Positions 17,701-24,776 of a stretch of DNA of 42,796 nt are shown one piece after another. The notes under the pieces were generated by a model. That model was not told the origin of the DNA. It searched no databases and worked only from the letters and a program-made list of their open reading frames with translations. Within the stretch, counting starts at the first letter, position 1. The number at the start of each line of letters is the position of its first letter. Source of the DNA: Bacteroidales bacterium (GTDB lineage Bacteria > Bacteroidota > Bacteroidia > Bacteroidales > JAFGHD01); assembly GCA_016927695.1 (NCBI GenBank), contig JAFGME010000237.1:1-42796 (forward strand). Reading direction: 5' to 3'. Position numbers and translations under genes: made by a program.

Positions 17701-19735
17701 GGCCAATTGTTCCAACAGAAGGTACAAAGGCAACACCGGCATTGTTGATATTGTCGCTGATTTTAATCTTGAACCTCATGAATCCCTGCCAGTCTGTGGT
17801 AACTTCATTCATGAAGTTCGGATCAGCAATAACAAAATTGGCTTCAAACACAATGGCAAACCTGGATGGGGTATTGTCGGTAGCATTGACAATGGCATAC
17901 TTGTCGGTTCCGGTAACATCCCCCTGCAACAATTGCAGTCTTTCGTAGGTAATTTTATTGTTTGCCTTAATACTCTGCCCAAAGGCATCGGTATTATAAT
18001 CAAAGTAAATCTGAGTGCTGGAGTGATATGTACCCGGTATGGAGCATTTTAACTGAACGTCAAAAACGAGGGAGTCATTCACTACATCATAATTGGCAAA
18101 CTGCCAGCTCAGTACAGGTAATGGCGGTACGAGAGGATAAAGTTCAATGTCCTGCTGTGTGGTTTGTCCGCAGGTCACCACCACTCCGGTTACTGTGTTG
18201 GTATTGTAATCGGGATGGGTTGCCGTTACATCGTAGGTTCCTTCATCCACGTTGTCCAATGAATAGAATCCACTGGCATTGGTGGTTGCGCTGAATGTTC
18301 CGAAGGTCACACTGGCATTTTCAATACCCAGTTGGGTTACTTCGTCCAGCACATAACCTTCGAGTGTACCCAGGGCCTGGGGATCAAGGGCAAAGTCAAC
18401 GGTAATAGTACCGCCCATTGGAACAACCACGCCAGGTTGCGTTGCCGGGGCATAGCAAAGGATGGTAGCGGACACATCGTAGGTTCCGGCAGGTAAATCA
18501 AATGAGTAGGTGCCGTCGGCCAGGGTCAGTGTGGAATAAGCGCCTGCCTGGATAAGCACATTCTCAATCGGGTTGTTAGTGGAGAGATCGGTCACGGTGC
18601 CGTCAATGGTACCAATGCTTGAAGTCGGAACCATGGTTACGTCAACCGTTGTGGTGGCGTTGCACACGATCATAACCCCGTTTACTGAAGCGTCCAGATA
18701 GTCAGGGTGTGTGAAATCGATGTCATAGGTTCCGGGCACAACATCCACGATCTGGTAGAAGCCTGTGGCGTTGGTGGTTGTAGAGTATGCACCCATGGTA
18801 ACGGTAGCGCCGTCGATGGGTAACAGGGTAATGGCATCGGTGACCGTACCTTCAACTATACCGAACTCTGAGCCGGTAAGCGCAAAATCCAGTGTGGTGG
18901 TGTTCCCTGCCGTAACCACAACGCCATTATGGGTGTAAGGATCGTGACAGTCTGCCGTGGCAGTAACATCATAGGTGCCGGCGTTAACCTGCAGCGTGTA
19001 AGTTCCGTCGGCAGCAGTGGTGGTTGAATAGGTACCTGTGGATACCGAAGCATTAGCTATTCCAAGCCCGGACACGAAATCGGTAACCGTTCCCGAAATG
19101 TTACCGGGCTGGATAAAAGCCCACGTCAGCAGGTCATTTTCATAAATACCCGCATAATCGGGAGGATTACCGTATTTTGTTTCGTTGGGATGAGTGGCAT
19201 CCACATAATACTGCCCGCCGTTCATCAATCCGACACCTCCGTCCTCATCGACAAATTCAATACCGGCAAGTTCGTTCATGTCGCTGATGGCGATAGTGTA
19301 CCTCATGTAGCCTTGCCAGTCGGTGGTGACCTCGTTCATAAACATAGAGTTGGCCACCGTAAATTGCGCTTCAATGATAATGGCAAAACGGTAGGGTTTG
19401 TTGTTTGCCGCATTCACTACATTGTATTTGGGGCTCCCAGCCACATCCCCGTTAAGTAATGCCAGTTTTTCCCACCTGATCTTGCGGTCGGCATAGGTGG
19501 GTGGCGTGCCTGCAATGTTTTCGCCAAAGGCAGCCGTGTTAAAGTTAAAATAAACCTGGGTACTGCTGTGGAATGTGCCAGGCATGTCACATTTTAATTC
19601 CACATCGAAACGGGCCGAGTCGCCCGGAATAACCTGTGCATTAGCAAAACGCCAGGATAAAACAGGGTTCTGCGCCATAGCGCCAAATGCCATAAACGCG
19701 AAAACCGCTAAAAACAGTAACTTTACGTTCTTCAT
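14777..19735 (-). CDS. Giant multidomain T9SS surface protein
   Basis: A 1652-residue secreted protein. Signal peptide 1-21 (ends AMA-QNP). Residues about 22-210 and 540-720 are two copies of a beta-rich module (VLSWRFANAQV/VLSWQFANYDV, then FHSSTQVYFNF/YHSSTQIYFDY and FMNEVTTDWQG). Each is followed by carboxypeptidase-like regulatory domains, four (about 210-538) and three (about 718-960), with repeating GTVTD...GTYDVTATADC patterns. Residues about 960-1275 are an FN3-like domain split by a roughly 230-residue insert with a Rossmann/GATase-like look (TILCVDRDG, DIVIWFTGEGW, GGGSLILSGQDYLYD). Residues about 1278-1565 are a second FN3-like fold, split by a beta-rich insert (KINFWWNDDAPEATFEIYVW). 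Residues about 1570-1652 are a T9SS type A sorting domain (VVYPNPATDLVNIQSD to WVDKKVIIK). It is probably an adhesin or surface scaffold; catalytic activity is unproven. It is transcribed alone, divergent from the XRE regulator. Confidence 0.9.
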   Translation of the reverse strand: MKNVKLLFLAVFAFMAFGAMAQNPVLSWRFANAQVIPGDSARFDVELKCDMPGTFHSSTQVYFNFNTAAFGENIAGTPPTYADRKIRWEKLALLNGDVAGSPKYNVVNAANNKPYRFAIIIEAQFTVANSMFMNEVTTDWQGYMRYTIAISDMNELAGIEFVDEDGGVGLMNGGQYYVDATHPNETKYGNPPDYAGIYENDLLTWAFIQPGNISGTVTDFVSGLGIANASVSTGTYSTTTAADGTYTLQVNAGTYDVTATADCHDPYTHNGVVVTAGNTTTLDFALTGSEFGIVEGTVTDAITLLPIDGATVTMGAYSTTTNATGFYQIVDVVPGTYDIDFTHPDYLDASVNGVMIVCNATTTVDVTMVPTSSIGTIDGTVTDLSTNNPIENVLIQAGAYSTLTLADGTYSFDLPAGTYDVSATILCYAPATQPGVVVPMGGTITVDFALDPQALGTLEGYVLDEVTQLGIENASVTFGTFSATTNASGFYSLDNVDEGTYDVTATHPDYNTNTVTGVVVTCGQTTQQDIELYPLVPPLPVLSWQFANYDVVNDSLVFDVQLKCSIPGTYHSSTQIYFDYNTDAFGQSIKANNKITYERLQLLQGDVTGTDKYAIVNATDNTPSRFAIVFEANFVIADPNFMNEVTTDWQGFMRFKIKISDNINNAGVAFVPSVGTIGLMNGGQYYVDQWHPMETKYGVPPLYEGNYINDLLNFPLYTSGTLTGVVLNANTGLGIVGATVEVAGFSTQTVGGGSYTLVAPTGTWDATASAPCFTPQTVSVTIVQGAPTIQNFSLTPDPIGTVEGVVTSSTSGAPIVGATVQIGSVQTTTVAGGAYTLDIAAGTYTANVTAAGFEPLTVPGITVVCQQTVTYNFQMTPSVGTIAGTITNCTGGAGIQGAVVTTTPGNYTGTTAANGSYTIGNVPPGTYTLDIVASGYFDGQVAGVVVNGGQTTTANACLDAVTPPANLTAEVQCTTVNLEWDAPGAGPGTILCVDRDGSSSITGYTDDWTAIKAALDANGYAYDYHEVTDLTQNGPPLTTLQDYDIVIWFTGEGWQSGQTMGSGDEANLAAYLNGGGSLILSGQDYLYDKYPSAGNFNAGQFPRDYLGLTSVSQDLWIIETTPGSANGAAGSCAAGISFQMQDIYSVAKEGLYIDQITHLGDDLFQVTNPTPAGIAACQYEGSNFKSIFTTISLAAVVDPADLADIMAGFIGWASSDAGDDLNNYKVYRDGTLLASPATTSYTDNNVTPGQHEYCVTAVYDEGESQSVCVTVTTELCLPPSNLYETYPGTGLTVPLFWDEPNASGEWIGWFDPTSAGGNGIGLTAAGSFYIASHWLPADLTPYGGQFLKKINFWWNDDAPEATFEIYVWKGPNAGTQLLMQTVTGGTPGGFNEVTLTTPVQIDASAELWFGYKVTHGTGTHPAGTDLGPAIANKGDMLSMNGTAWESMSIAYGLSYNWAIEAMVSAVAEGAPAQPMVNTMEIIENPGTINNRITPNFTPGSAYKATLVFENYNVYRKNLPSGSYEVVGQPTVPEFEDVAPDYGVYSYYVTAVYTNGESPASNVIEVDLIDAVNEITVSSIVVYPNPATDLVNIQSDLPMSRIIVINSQGQIVYEKDDVNDVRYQINTGTFQTGVYYLKLETEKGWVDKKVIIK

Positions 19736-19829
19736 AATTGCGAATTTTATTTGGTTACTTACTTATTTGGGTCGTTAAACCTAAATCATTAATTATTTAA
19801 ATAAAAAAACTTCTTTCTCAAATTTTCTC

Positions 19830-19860
19830 CAAAAATAAAGTATAATACTTCACCAACAAA
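19830..19860 (-). promoter_or_regulatory. Promoter of the giant surface protein gene
   Basis: On the minus strand, TTTG (plus-strand CAAA at 19857-19860), 19 bases, then TATTTTTG (plus-strand CAAAAATA at 19830-19837). This fits the Bacteroidota consensus. The predicted transcription start near 19826 gives an untranslated leader of about 90 bases. Confidence 0.65.
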
Positions 19861-20034
19861 ATTATTTCAATAATTTTTAAAATTATAATTGAATGTGAGG
19901 CATTATCAACATTTTTTTAACAAGACAAACATTCTCTGTTTAAAGTTGCAGACATTACTCTATATTTAAATGTATAATTCAATTTTTAATCAACACGCAA
20001 CTGTTCTTTTCATCTCAACCCACCTGTCACATAA

Positions 20035-20048
20035 TTTACATTTATTAA
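20035..20048. promoter_or_regulatory. Degenerate operator-like site (O4)
   Basis: TTTACA-TT-TATTAA matches the TTTACA-N2-TGTAAA palindrome at 10 of 12 arm positions. Alone it would be unremarkable in AT-rich DNA; its centre is exactly 47 bp from the next site, the same spacing as the promoter-proximal pair. Confidence 0.35.
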
Positions 20049-20081
20049 TACAACACATCAATAATTACAAAATGCTTTTAA

Positions 20082-20095
20082 ATTACAAATGTAAA
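20082..20095. promoter_or_regulatory. Operator-like palindrome (O3)
   Basis: ATTACA-AA-TGTAAA matches the palindrome at 11 of 12 arm positions. It lies between the two divergent genes, about 350 bp upstream of the surface protein start and 260 bp upstream of the regulator start. Confidence 0.5.
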
Positions 20096-20290
20096 TAATA
20101 CAAAATCATAAGTTTTTTTTATTTTATATTCCTTATAGACTTATTGTATTGTTTACCAGGCCTATATGTATTATTATTTAAATTTTAACTTTAATATTTG
20201 CCCTTTCCCGGGCCCGACTGATCCTGATTGCAATATACTGTATAAGAAACAGTTCTTTTAAGATAGCCATCCTGCCGGTTGAATTGCTTG

Positions 20291-20306
20291 GTTTACATTT
20301 GTAAAC
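20291..20306. promoter_or_regulatory. Operator-like palindrome (O1)
   Basis: GTTTACATTTGTAAAC contains TTTACA-TT-TGTAAA with all 12 arm positions symmetric, extended by G/C at the ends. It lies just upstream of the -33 element of the XRE regulator promoter, the expected place for an autoregulatory operator. Confidence 0.6.
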
Positions 20307-20316
20307 ATTTAATTGT

Positions 20317-20348
20317 TTTGGCGAAATCAATTTTTGTTTTTACTTTTG
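20317..20348 (+). promoter_or_regulatory. Promoter of the XRE regulator
   Basis: TTTG at 20317-20320, 20 bases, TACTTTTG at 20341-20348, an excellent consensus match. Transcription would begin around 20351-20355, almost at the ATG (20355), so the message is probably leaderless or nearly so. Confidence 0.7.
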
Positions 20349-20353
20349 TAAAC
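20338..20353. promoter_or_regulatory. Operator-like palindrome overlapping the -7 box (O2)
   Basis: TTTTACTTTTGTAAAC matches O1 at 14 of 16 positions. It covers the -7 element and ends one base before the start codon, so a protein bound here would block the regulator's own promoter. Its centre is 47 bp from that of O1. Confidence 0.6.
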
Positions 20354-20354
20354 T

Positions 20355-20741
20355 ATGATCGACCGGATAAAAACCATATTGGATAAATTCGGGATGACTG
20401 CTTCGGAATTTGCCGACCGGATAGAAGTCAGGAGGCCGAATGTTTCACACGTTCTTTCGGGCAGAAATAAACCCAGCCTGGACTTTGCCAGCAGAATACT
20501 TGCCTCCTTTCCTGAGATTGATACGGAATGGCTGATCACCGGTACAGGGAATATGATGAAAAACATTCAGGCAGATGATGGAAACCCGGGTAAAGAGGAA
20601 TACAGCCCCCCTCCTCCCAAAGAAAAAAACGGGAACGTCCCCTACCCTTTTATAACCGGTAAAAAGAAACCCTCAGCAGGGGTAAAAAAAATCATCTTCA
20701 TTTACGAAGATGATACGTTTGAAGAATTCCGTCCAAGGTGA
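20355..20741 (+). CDS. XRE-family helix-turn-helix regulator
   Basis: A 128-residue DNA-binding protein. Residues about 1-65 form a Cro/C1-type helix-turn-helix (IKTILDKFGMTASEFADRI, VRRPNVSHVLSGRNKPSLDF, then LASFPEIDTEWLITGTGNM), a form common among small Bacteroidota regulators. The rest is a low-complexity Pro/Lys linker (EEYSPPPPKEKNGN) and a short C-terminal beta element (VKKIIFIYEDDTFEEFRPR). It starts with ATG. Two palindromes flank its promoter, so self-repression is the simplest reading, and it may also control the divergent surface protein. It converges on ndk with a 7-base gap. No toxin or phage gene is adjacent. Confidence 0.88.
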   Translation: MIDRIKTILDKFGMTASEFADRIEVRRPNVSHVLSGRNKPSLDFASRILASFPEIDTEWLITGTGNMMKNIQADDGNPGKEEYSPPPPKEKNGNVPYPFITGKKKPSAGVKKIIFIYEDDTFEEFRPR

Positions 20742-20748
20742 TCCCGGG

Positions 20749-21168
20749 TCAGTGTCTTTCGAGCCGGGAAAAGAAAAAATCACTTTCGATGATGGCGTTT
20801 TCATCGCTGTCGGAGCCATGCACGGCATTTTTTTCGACACTGGTGCCGTATAACGCCCTGATGGTGCCCAATGCCGCTTTTGAAGGATCGGTTGAGCCTA
20901 TAAGTTTCCTGAATTCTTCCACAGCATTCTCCTTTTCAAGGATAGCCGCCATGATGGGGCCCGATGTCATAAACGCCACCAGATCCTTGTAAAAAGGACG
21001 TTCTTTATGCACCTCATAGAACTTTTTTGCCTGATCCTGAGTCAGGCGGGTCATCTTTAAAGCGGCTATCCTGAAACCTGCTTCATTGATTTTGGCCAGG
21101 ATGGGGCCGGCCAGCCCTTTCTCCACAGATAAAGGCTTGATCATTGTCAAAGTGATATTTCCTGCCAT
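20749..21168 (-). CDS. ndk: Nucleoside diphosphate kinase
   Basis: Transfers the gamma phosphate of ATP to other NDPs through a phosphohistidine and so balances NTP and dNTP pools. The 139-residue protein has the family course: [21 protein letters not shown], the [18 protein letters not shown] segment, the [18 protein letters not shown] turn and the active-site histidine in [20 protein letters not shown]. The ATG at 21168 is chosen because it aligns with family starts; the frame stays open to 21225. A -7 box on the minus strand (plus strand CAAAAATA, 21203-21210) supports this. It is divergent from nrnA. Confidence 0.97.
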   Translation of the reverse strand: MAGNITLTMIKPLSVEKGLAGPILAKINEAGFRIAALKMTRLTQDQAKKFYEVHKERPFYKDLVAFMTSGPIMAAILEKENAVEEFRKLIGSTDPSKAALGTIRALYGTSVEKNAVHGSDSDENAIIESDFFFSRLERH

Positions 21169-21276
21169 ATTGTTGTTTTTTTGGTATTGTTTTTTTTGGA
21201 AGCAAAAATATACTTTTTGAAACAATTATCGCGATTAATACGGCCATTGTCATCTGTCCCCCTGAAAAATATTATG

Positions 21277-21284
21277 TAACTTTG
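21277..21284 (+). promoter_or_regulatory. -7 promoter element of nrnA
   Basis: TAACTTTG at 21277-21284 fits the Bacteroidota -7 consensus; no well-spaced -33 element is seen. The predicted start near 21288 leaves a leader of about 30 bases before the TTG start codon. Confidence 0.4.
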
Positions 21285-21318
21285 CCCCTCATTGGATAAT
21301 CCTCAAATAAGCTGATCA

Positions 21319-22332
21319 TTGCCCGATTTTAAAACATTGGAATCCTGTTTCACGCCAAAGGCTGGTATTTTGCTGACTTCCCATCAGAATCCTGACGGAG
21401 ATGCCCTGGGTTCAATGCTGGCGTTGTACCATTATTTCAACAGGTCGGGCCACAAAGTGTCCATGGTGCTTCCTAACGTTTTCCCCGCTTACCTGGCATG
21501 GCTTCCGGGAAGCGGTGATATACTGATTTTCGAAAGAAATCAGGCAGCTTGTGAAAAAGCTTTTCGCGATGCAGATATCCTTTTTGCCCTCGATTACAAC
21601 GCCCCGCACAGGTTAGGCGAGGCAGCCGCATTTTTCTCTGTTAACAAAACGGCAAAGAGAATACTCATCGACCATCATCCTGAGCCGGATACCGGCAGTT
21701 TCGACATGGTTTTTTCCACCACCCGTGTATCTTCCACTGCCGAGCTGGTGTTTAACCTGATCAAAAGCCTGGATTACTCTAAAATGGACAAAAATACAGC
21801 CGAATGTTTGTATGCAGGAATCGTTACCGACACAGGGTCATTCAGTTACTCATGCGACTACAGTGAAACATTTTTTGCCGTTTCCGAGCTTATCCGTTTT
21901 GGAGTGATCCCATCTGTTCTTAACAACAGGATTTACAGCGCCTATTCGGAAAACAGGATGAACCTGCTGGGGTACTGCCTTAGTGAAAAACTCCGGGTTT
22001 ACCGTGAATACTGCACTGCATACATTGCGCTCACCCTGGAAGAACTCCAAAGGTTTGGTTATAAAACGGGCGACACAGAGGGATTTGTCAATTATGCACT
22101 TTCGGTGGAGGGGATGAAATTTGCCGCCATATTTATTGAAAGAGAGAACAAAATCAGGGCATCCTTCAGATCAAAGGGAAATTTCCCTGTGAATGATTTT
22201 GCCCGCAGCCATTATGCAGGCGGAGGGCACAAAAATGCCGCCGGCGGCGACTCCTTTGAATCCATGCAGGATACGCTCACCCGTTTTGAAAATCTAATGA
22301 AGGAACACAAAGAATCGATTTGCAATGGCTGA
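21319..22332 (+). CDS. nrnA: DHH/DHHA1 phosphoesterase, NrnA-like
   Basis: Predicted nanoRNase/pAp phosphatase that degrades short oligoribonucleotides (and often cyclic dinucleotide breakdown products) and pAp. The 337 residues show TSHQNPDGDALGSMLALYHYF (first metal motif), the DALFALDYNAPHRLG region (residues about 86-100), the DHH motif in RILIDHHPEPD, and VTDTGSFSYS; the DHHA1 domain ends with the GGGHKNAAGG glycine motif. The only sensible start is TTG at 21319, since no ATG lies before the first conserved motif. The next gene overlaps its end by 8 bases, so nrnA, the two FKBP genes and sucC probably form one operon. The window also encodes the c-di-AMP synthase CdaA, for whose breakdown product NrnA-type enzymes are relevant. 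Confidence 0.92.
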   Translation: MPDFKTLESCFTPKAGILLTSHQNPDGDALGSMLALYHYFNRSGHKVSMVLPNVFPAYLAWLPGSGDILIFERNQAACEKAFRDADILFALDYNAPHRLGEAAAFFSVNKTAKRILIDHHPEPDTGSFDMVFSTTRVSSTAELVFNLIKSLDYSKMDKNTAECLYAGIVTDTGSFSYSCDYSETFFAVSELIRFGVIPSVLNNRIYSAYSENRMNLLGYCLSEKLRVYREYCTAYIALTLEELQRFGYKTGDTEGFVNYALSVEGMKFAAIFIERENKIRASFRSKGNFPVNDFARSHYAGGGHKNAAGGDSFESMQDTLTRFENLMKEHKESICNG

Positions 22333-22852
22333 TATAATAAAACCGGTATTGTTTTTCACAGCCATCTTCTTTCTGCTTTCCTGTGACAGTAAACCCGAAG
22401 AAGATAAAGAAAGTAAAACCGGGATCAGCCAAAACCAGCTTTTGGAGGTCAATGAAAAACTGGTAACGTCAGAAGACCGGCAAATCGAAAGTTACACCGG
22501 CCGTTACGGATGGAAAATGGAAGTCACGGGTTCGGGATTGAGATACATGATATACCGGAAGGGAAACGGCCCTGTGGCGCGTCCGGGAGGAACCGTGGCG
22601 GTAAATTACACCCTGAGCCTGCTTTCAGGTGACACACTGGAAACTTCACAGGATAACATGCCCAGAATCATTCGGTTAGGAAGCAGGGAAGTGGAAAAGG
22701 GGCTCGAAGAAGGAATTTTAATGCTACGGGTTGGAGACAGAGCAAAATTTATTATACCTTCGCACCTTGCTTTCGGGCTGCAGGGCGATGTGGGCAGGAT
22801 ACCTCCCAGGGCAACCCTGGTATATGATATTGAACTAACAGAATTAAAATAA
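22325..22852 (+). CDS. FKBP-type peptidyl-prolyl isomerase lipoprotein (GldI-like)
   Basis: A 175-residue envelope lipoprotein. The N-terminus ILKPV-like hydrophobic stretch ends in a lipobox, FFLLSC, with Cys20 as the predicted lipidated residue. The C-terminal two thirds (about 75-175) is an FKBP domain (VAVNYTLSLLSGDTLETS, GLEEGILMLRVGDRAKFIIPSHLAFG, IPPRATLVYDIELTEL) that catalyses proline isomerisation during protein folding. Length, lipidation and position after an nrnA-like gene resemble GldI of gliding and T9SS-bearing Bacteroidota; given T9SS cargo in the window this is plausible, but the name is not certain. It overlaps nrnA by 8 bases. Confidence 0.87.
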   Translation: MADIIKPVLFFTAIFFLLSCDSKPEEDKESKTGISQNQLLEVNEKLVTSEDRQIESYTGRYGWKMEVTGSGLRYMIYRKGNGPVARPGGTVAVNYTLSLLSGDTLETSQDNMPRIIRLGSREVEKGLEEGILMLRVGDRAKFIIPSHLAFGLQGDVGRIPPRATLVYDIELTELK

Positions 22853-22868
22853 TTTAACAACATTCATT

Positions 22869-23576
22869 ATGAAAAAAACGATCGTTTTAATGGTCATTGT
22901 TTCAGCAGCGCTGATCATCAGTTCGTGTACAAGCAACAATTCAGCAGGCGGCAACGCCAAAATCGAAACCACACTCGACAGTGTTTATTATTCATTGGGG
23001 GTTGACCTTGCCACCAACGTGCAAAAATCGGGTGGGGATGAATTTAAAACCGATGCGTTGCTGAAGGGCATACAGGATGTTTACAATGGTGAGAAACTGC
23101 TCATTGAACCGAACGAAGGACAGCTTATCCTGAGGAATTACTTTGAGAAGGCCCGCATGGTCAAATTTGAAAAAAATCTTAAGGAAGCCAATGAGTTTTT
23201 AGAGAAAAACGGTAATAAAAGCGGCGTCAATACTACGGAAAGCGGGTTGCAATATGAAATTATCACTGAAGGAACGGGGCCCGTGCCCGGTCTTACCGAT
23301 ATGGTGAAGGTAAATTATATTGGCACACTCATTGACGGCAGAGAGTTTGATCGCTCGAAGGACACTCCGGCATCCTTCAGGGTAAACGGGGTGATCAAAG
23401 GATGGACGGAGGCCTTACAGTTGATGCCGACAGGTTCCAAATGGAAACTTTTCGTTCCCCCGGATCTGGCTTACGGTGAAAACCCAAGGCCGGGCGGCAT
23501 CATTGAACCCAACCATGCCCTGATCTTTGAAATTGAGCTGCTGGAGATTGTCCCTCCCGCGAACCCGATGAAATAA
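22869..23576 (+). CDS. FKBP-type peptidyl-prolyl isomerase lipoprotein
   Basis: A 235-residue lipoprotein with signal MKKTIVLMVIVSAALIISSC (lipobox ISSC, Cys20). Residues about 33-120 form the helical FKBP N-terminal dimerisation domain typical of Mip/FkpA (DSVYYSLGVDLATNV to the ENAN-like KNLKEANEFLEKNG). Residues about 125-230 are the FKBP domain (VKVNYIGTLIDGREFDRSKD, ALQLMPTGSKWKLFVPPDLAYG, ALIFEIELLEI). It is probably a periplasmic or outer-membrane folding factor. It lies 16 bases after the preceding FKBP gene and 12 bases before sucC, so it is co-transcribed with both. Confidence 0.93.
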   Translation: MKKTIVLMVIVSAALIISSCTSNNSAGGNAKIETTLDSVYYSLGVDLATNVQKSGGDEFKTDALLKGIQDVYNGEKLLIEPNEGQLILRNYFEKARMVKFEKNLKEANEFLEKNGNKSGVNTTESGLQYEIITEGTGPVPGLTDMVKVNYIGTLIDGREFDRSKDTPASFRVNGVIKGWTEALQLMPTGSKWKLFVPPDLAYGENPRPGGIIEPNHALIFEIELLEIVPPANPMK

Positions 23577-23588
23577 AGTTCAACAGCC

Positions 23589-24776
23589 ATGAACCTACAT
23601 GAATATCAGGCAAAGGAGCTTCTCGCAAAGTTCGGGGTTGCCGTTCCCGAGGGAATGGTTGCCTTCACCCCGGATGAGGCGGTGGAGGTGGCCAAAAAAC
23701 TAAGGGATAGCACCGGCAGGAAAAGCTGGGTGGTTAAGGCCCAGATACATGCAGGCGGCAGGGGAAAAGGCGGCGGTGTTAAGCTGGCCAACAGTCTTGA
23801 TGAAGTCGTTGAGCATGCTTCCAGGATCATAGGCATGCAGCTCATCACCCCTCAAACGGGGCCTGAAGGTAAGAAGGTGCGAAAGGTGTTGCTTTCTGAA
23901 GACATCTATTATCCGGGCAACAGCGCTACCGAAGAGATATACATGAGCGTGCTGCTCAACCGGCAAAGCGGCCGCAATATGATCATGTATTCACCCGACG
24001 GAGGGATGGACATTGAAAAAGTGGCCGAAGAGTCGCCTGAACGGATATTCACCGAAGAGGTGGATCCCGGGATTGGGCTTCAGCCATTTCAGTGCAGAAA
24101 AATTGCGTTTAATCTGGGCCTCAGCGGCAAGGCATTCAAATCGATGGTGAAATTTGCCGGGGCGCTGTACAATGCCTATACGGGGACCGATGCCTCTCTC
24201 ATTGAGATCAATCCGGTGGTTAAAACCTCGGATGACAAGATATATGCTGCCGATGCGAAAATTGTCATCGACAACAACGGACTGATACGGCACCCCGAGA
24301 TCATGGCCATGCGCGACCTCGATGAAGAGGATCCCATGGAAGTGGAAGCCAGCAAGTTCGACCTGAGCTACATCAGGCTATCAGGCAACGTTGGCTGTAT
24401 GGTGAACGGGGCAGGTCTTGCCATGGCCACCATGGACATCATCAAACTATCGGGCGGCGAACCGGCCAACTTCCTTGATGTTGGCGGATCGGCCGATTCA
24501 AAGAGGGTGGAAGAAGCCTTCAGGATCATTCTCAAAGATCCTAACGTGAAAGCCATCCTGGTCAATATCTTCGGCGGCATTGTAAGGTGCGACAGCGTTG
24601 CACAGGGCATAGTGGATGCCTACCGTAACATCGGCGAAGTATCGGTCCCTATCATTGTAAGGTTGCAGGGAACCAATGCCGAAGAAGGAAAGAAACTCAT
24701 TGATGATGCCGGTCTCAAAGTATATTCCGCCATTCAGCTGAAAGAAGCCGCAGAACTGGTCACCCAGGTGATCTGA
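23589..24776 (+). CDS. sucC: Succinyl-CoA synthetase beta subunit
   Basis: Nucleotide-binding subunit of the TCA-cycle enzyme interconverting succinyl-CoA and succinate with ADP/ATP phosphorylation. The 395 residues have the normal length: ATP-grasp domain from [17 protein letters not shown] with [19 protein letters not shown], and the C-terminal CoA-ligase domain with [19 protein letters not shown] and [20 protein letters not shown]. The alpha subunit gene (sucD) is not next to it and is not in the window; separate loci are usual in this phylum. It is the last gene of the nrnA-FKBP-FKBP run and stops directly against the convergent lipid kinase stop codon, with no intergenic base. Confidence 0.96.
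   Translation: MNLHEYQAKELLAKFGVAVPEGMVAFTPDEAVEVAKKLRDSTGRKSWVVKAQIHAGGRGKGGGVKLANSLDEVVEHASRIIGMQLITPQTGPEGKKVRKVLLSEDIYYPGNSATEEIYMSVLLNRQSGRNMIMYSPDGGMDIEKVAEESPERIFTEEVDPGIGLQPFQCRKIAFNLGLSGKAFKSMVKFAGALYNAYTGTDASLIEINPVVKTSDDKIYAADAKIVIDNNGLIRHPEIMAMRDLDEEDPMEVEASKFDLSYIRLSGNVGCMVNGAGLAMATMDIIKLSGGEPANFLDVGGSADSKRVEEAFRIILKDPNVKAILVNIFGGIVRCDSVAQGIVDAYRNIGEVSVPIIVRLQGTNAEEGKKLIDDAGLKVYSAIQLKEAAELVTQVI

Larger units (their letters stand above)
19736..20354. other. Long AT-rich divergent regulatory region
   Basis: About 620 bases, strongly AT-rich, with no gene. They contain the minus-strand promoter of the giant surface protein, the plus-strand promoter of the XRE regulator, and a set of palindromes of the form TTTACA-N2-TGTAAA. 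The middle (about 19,870-20,030) shows only AT-rich sequence and nothing I can name. Confidence 0.7.

Noticed and set aside
14777-19735. Repeated DNA in the giant gene as a possible CRISPR or tandem-repeat array
   Set aside because: The periodicity is at protein level (regulatory domains of about 80-85 residues) with diverged nucleotides; no short identical repeats with spacers.
20355-21168. XRE regulator as the antitoxin of a toxin-antitoxin pair
   Set aside because: The neighbour is ndk on the opposite strand; no small toxin-like gene is present.
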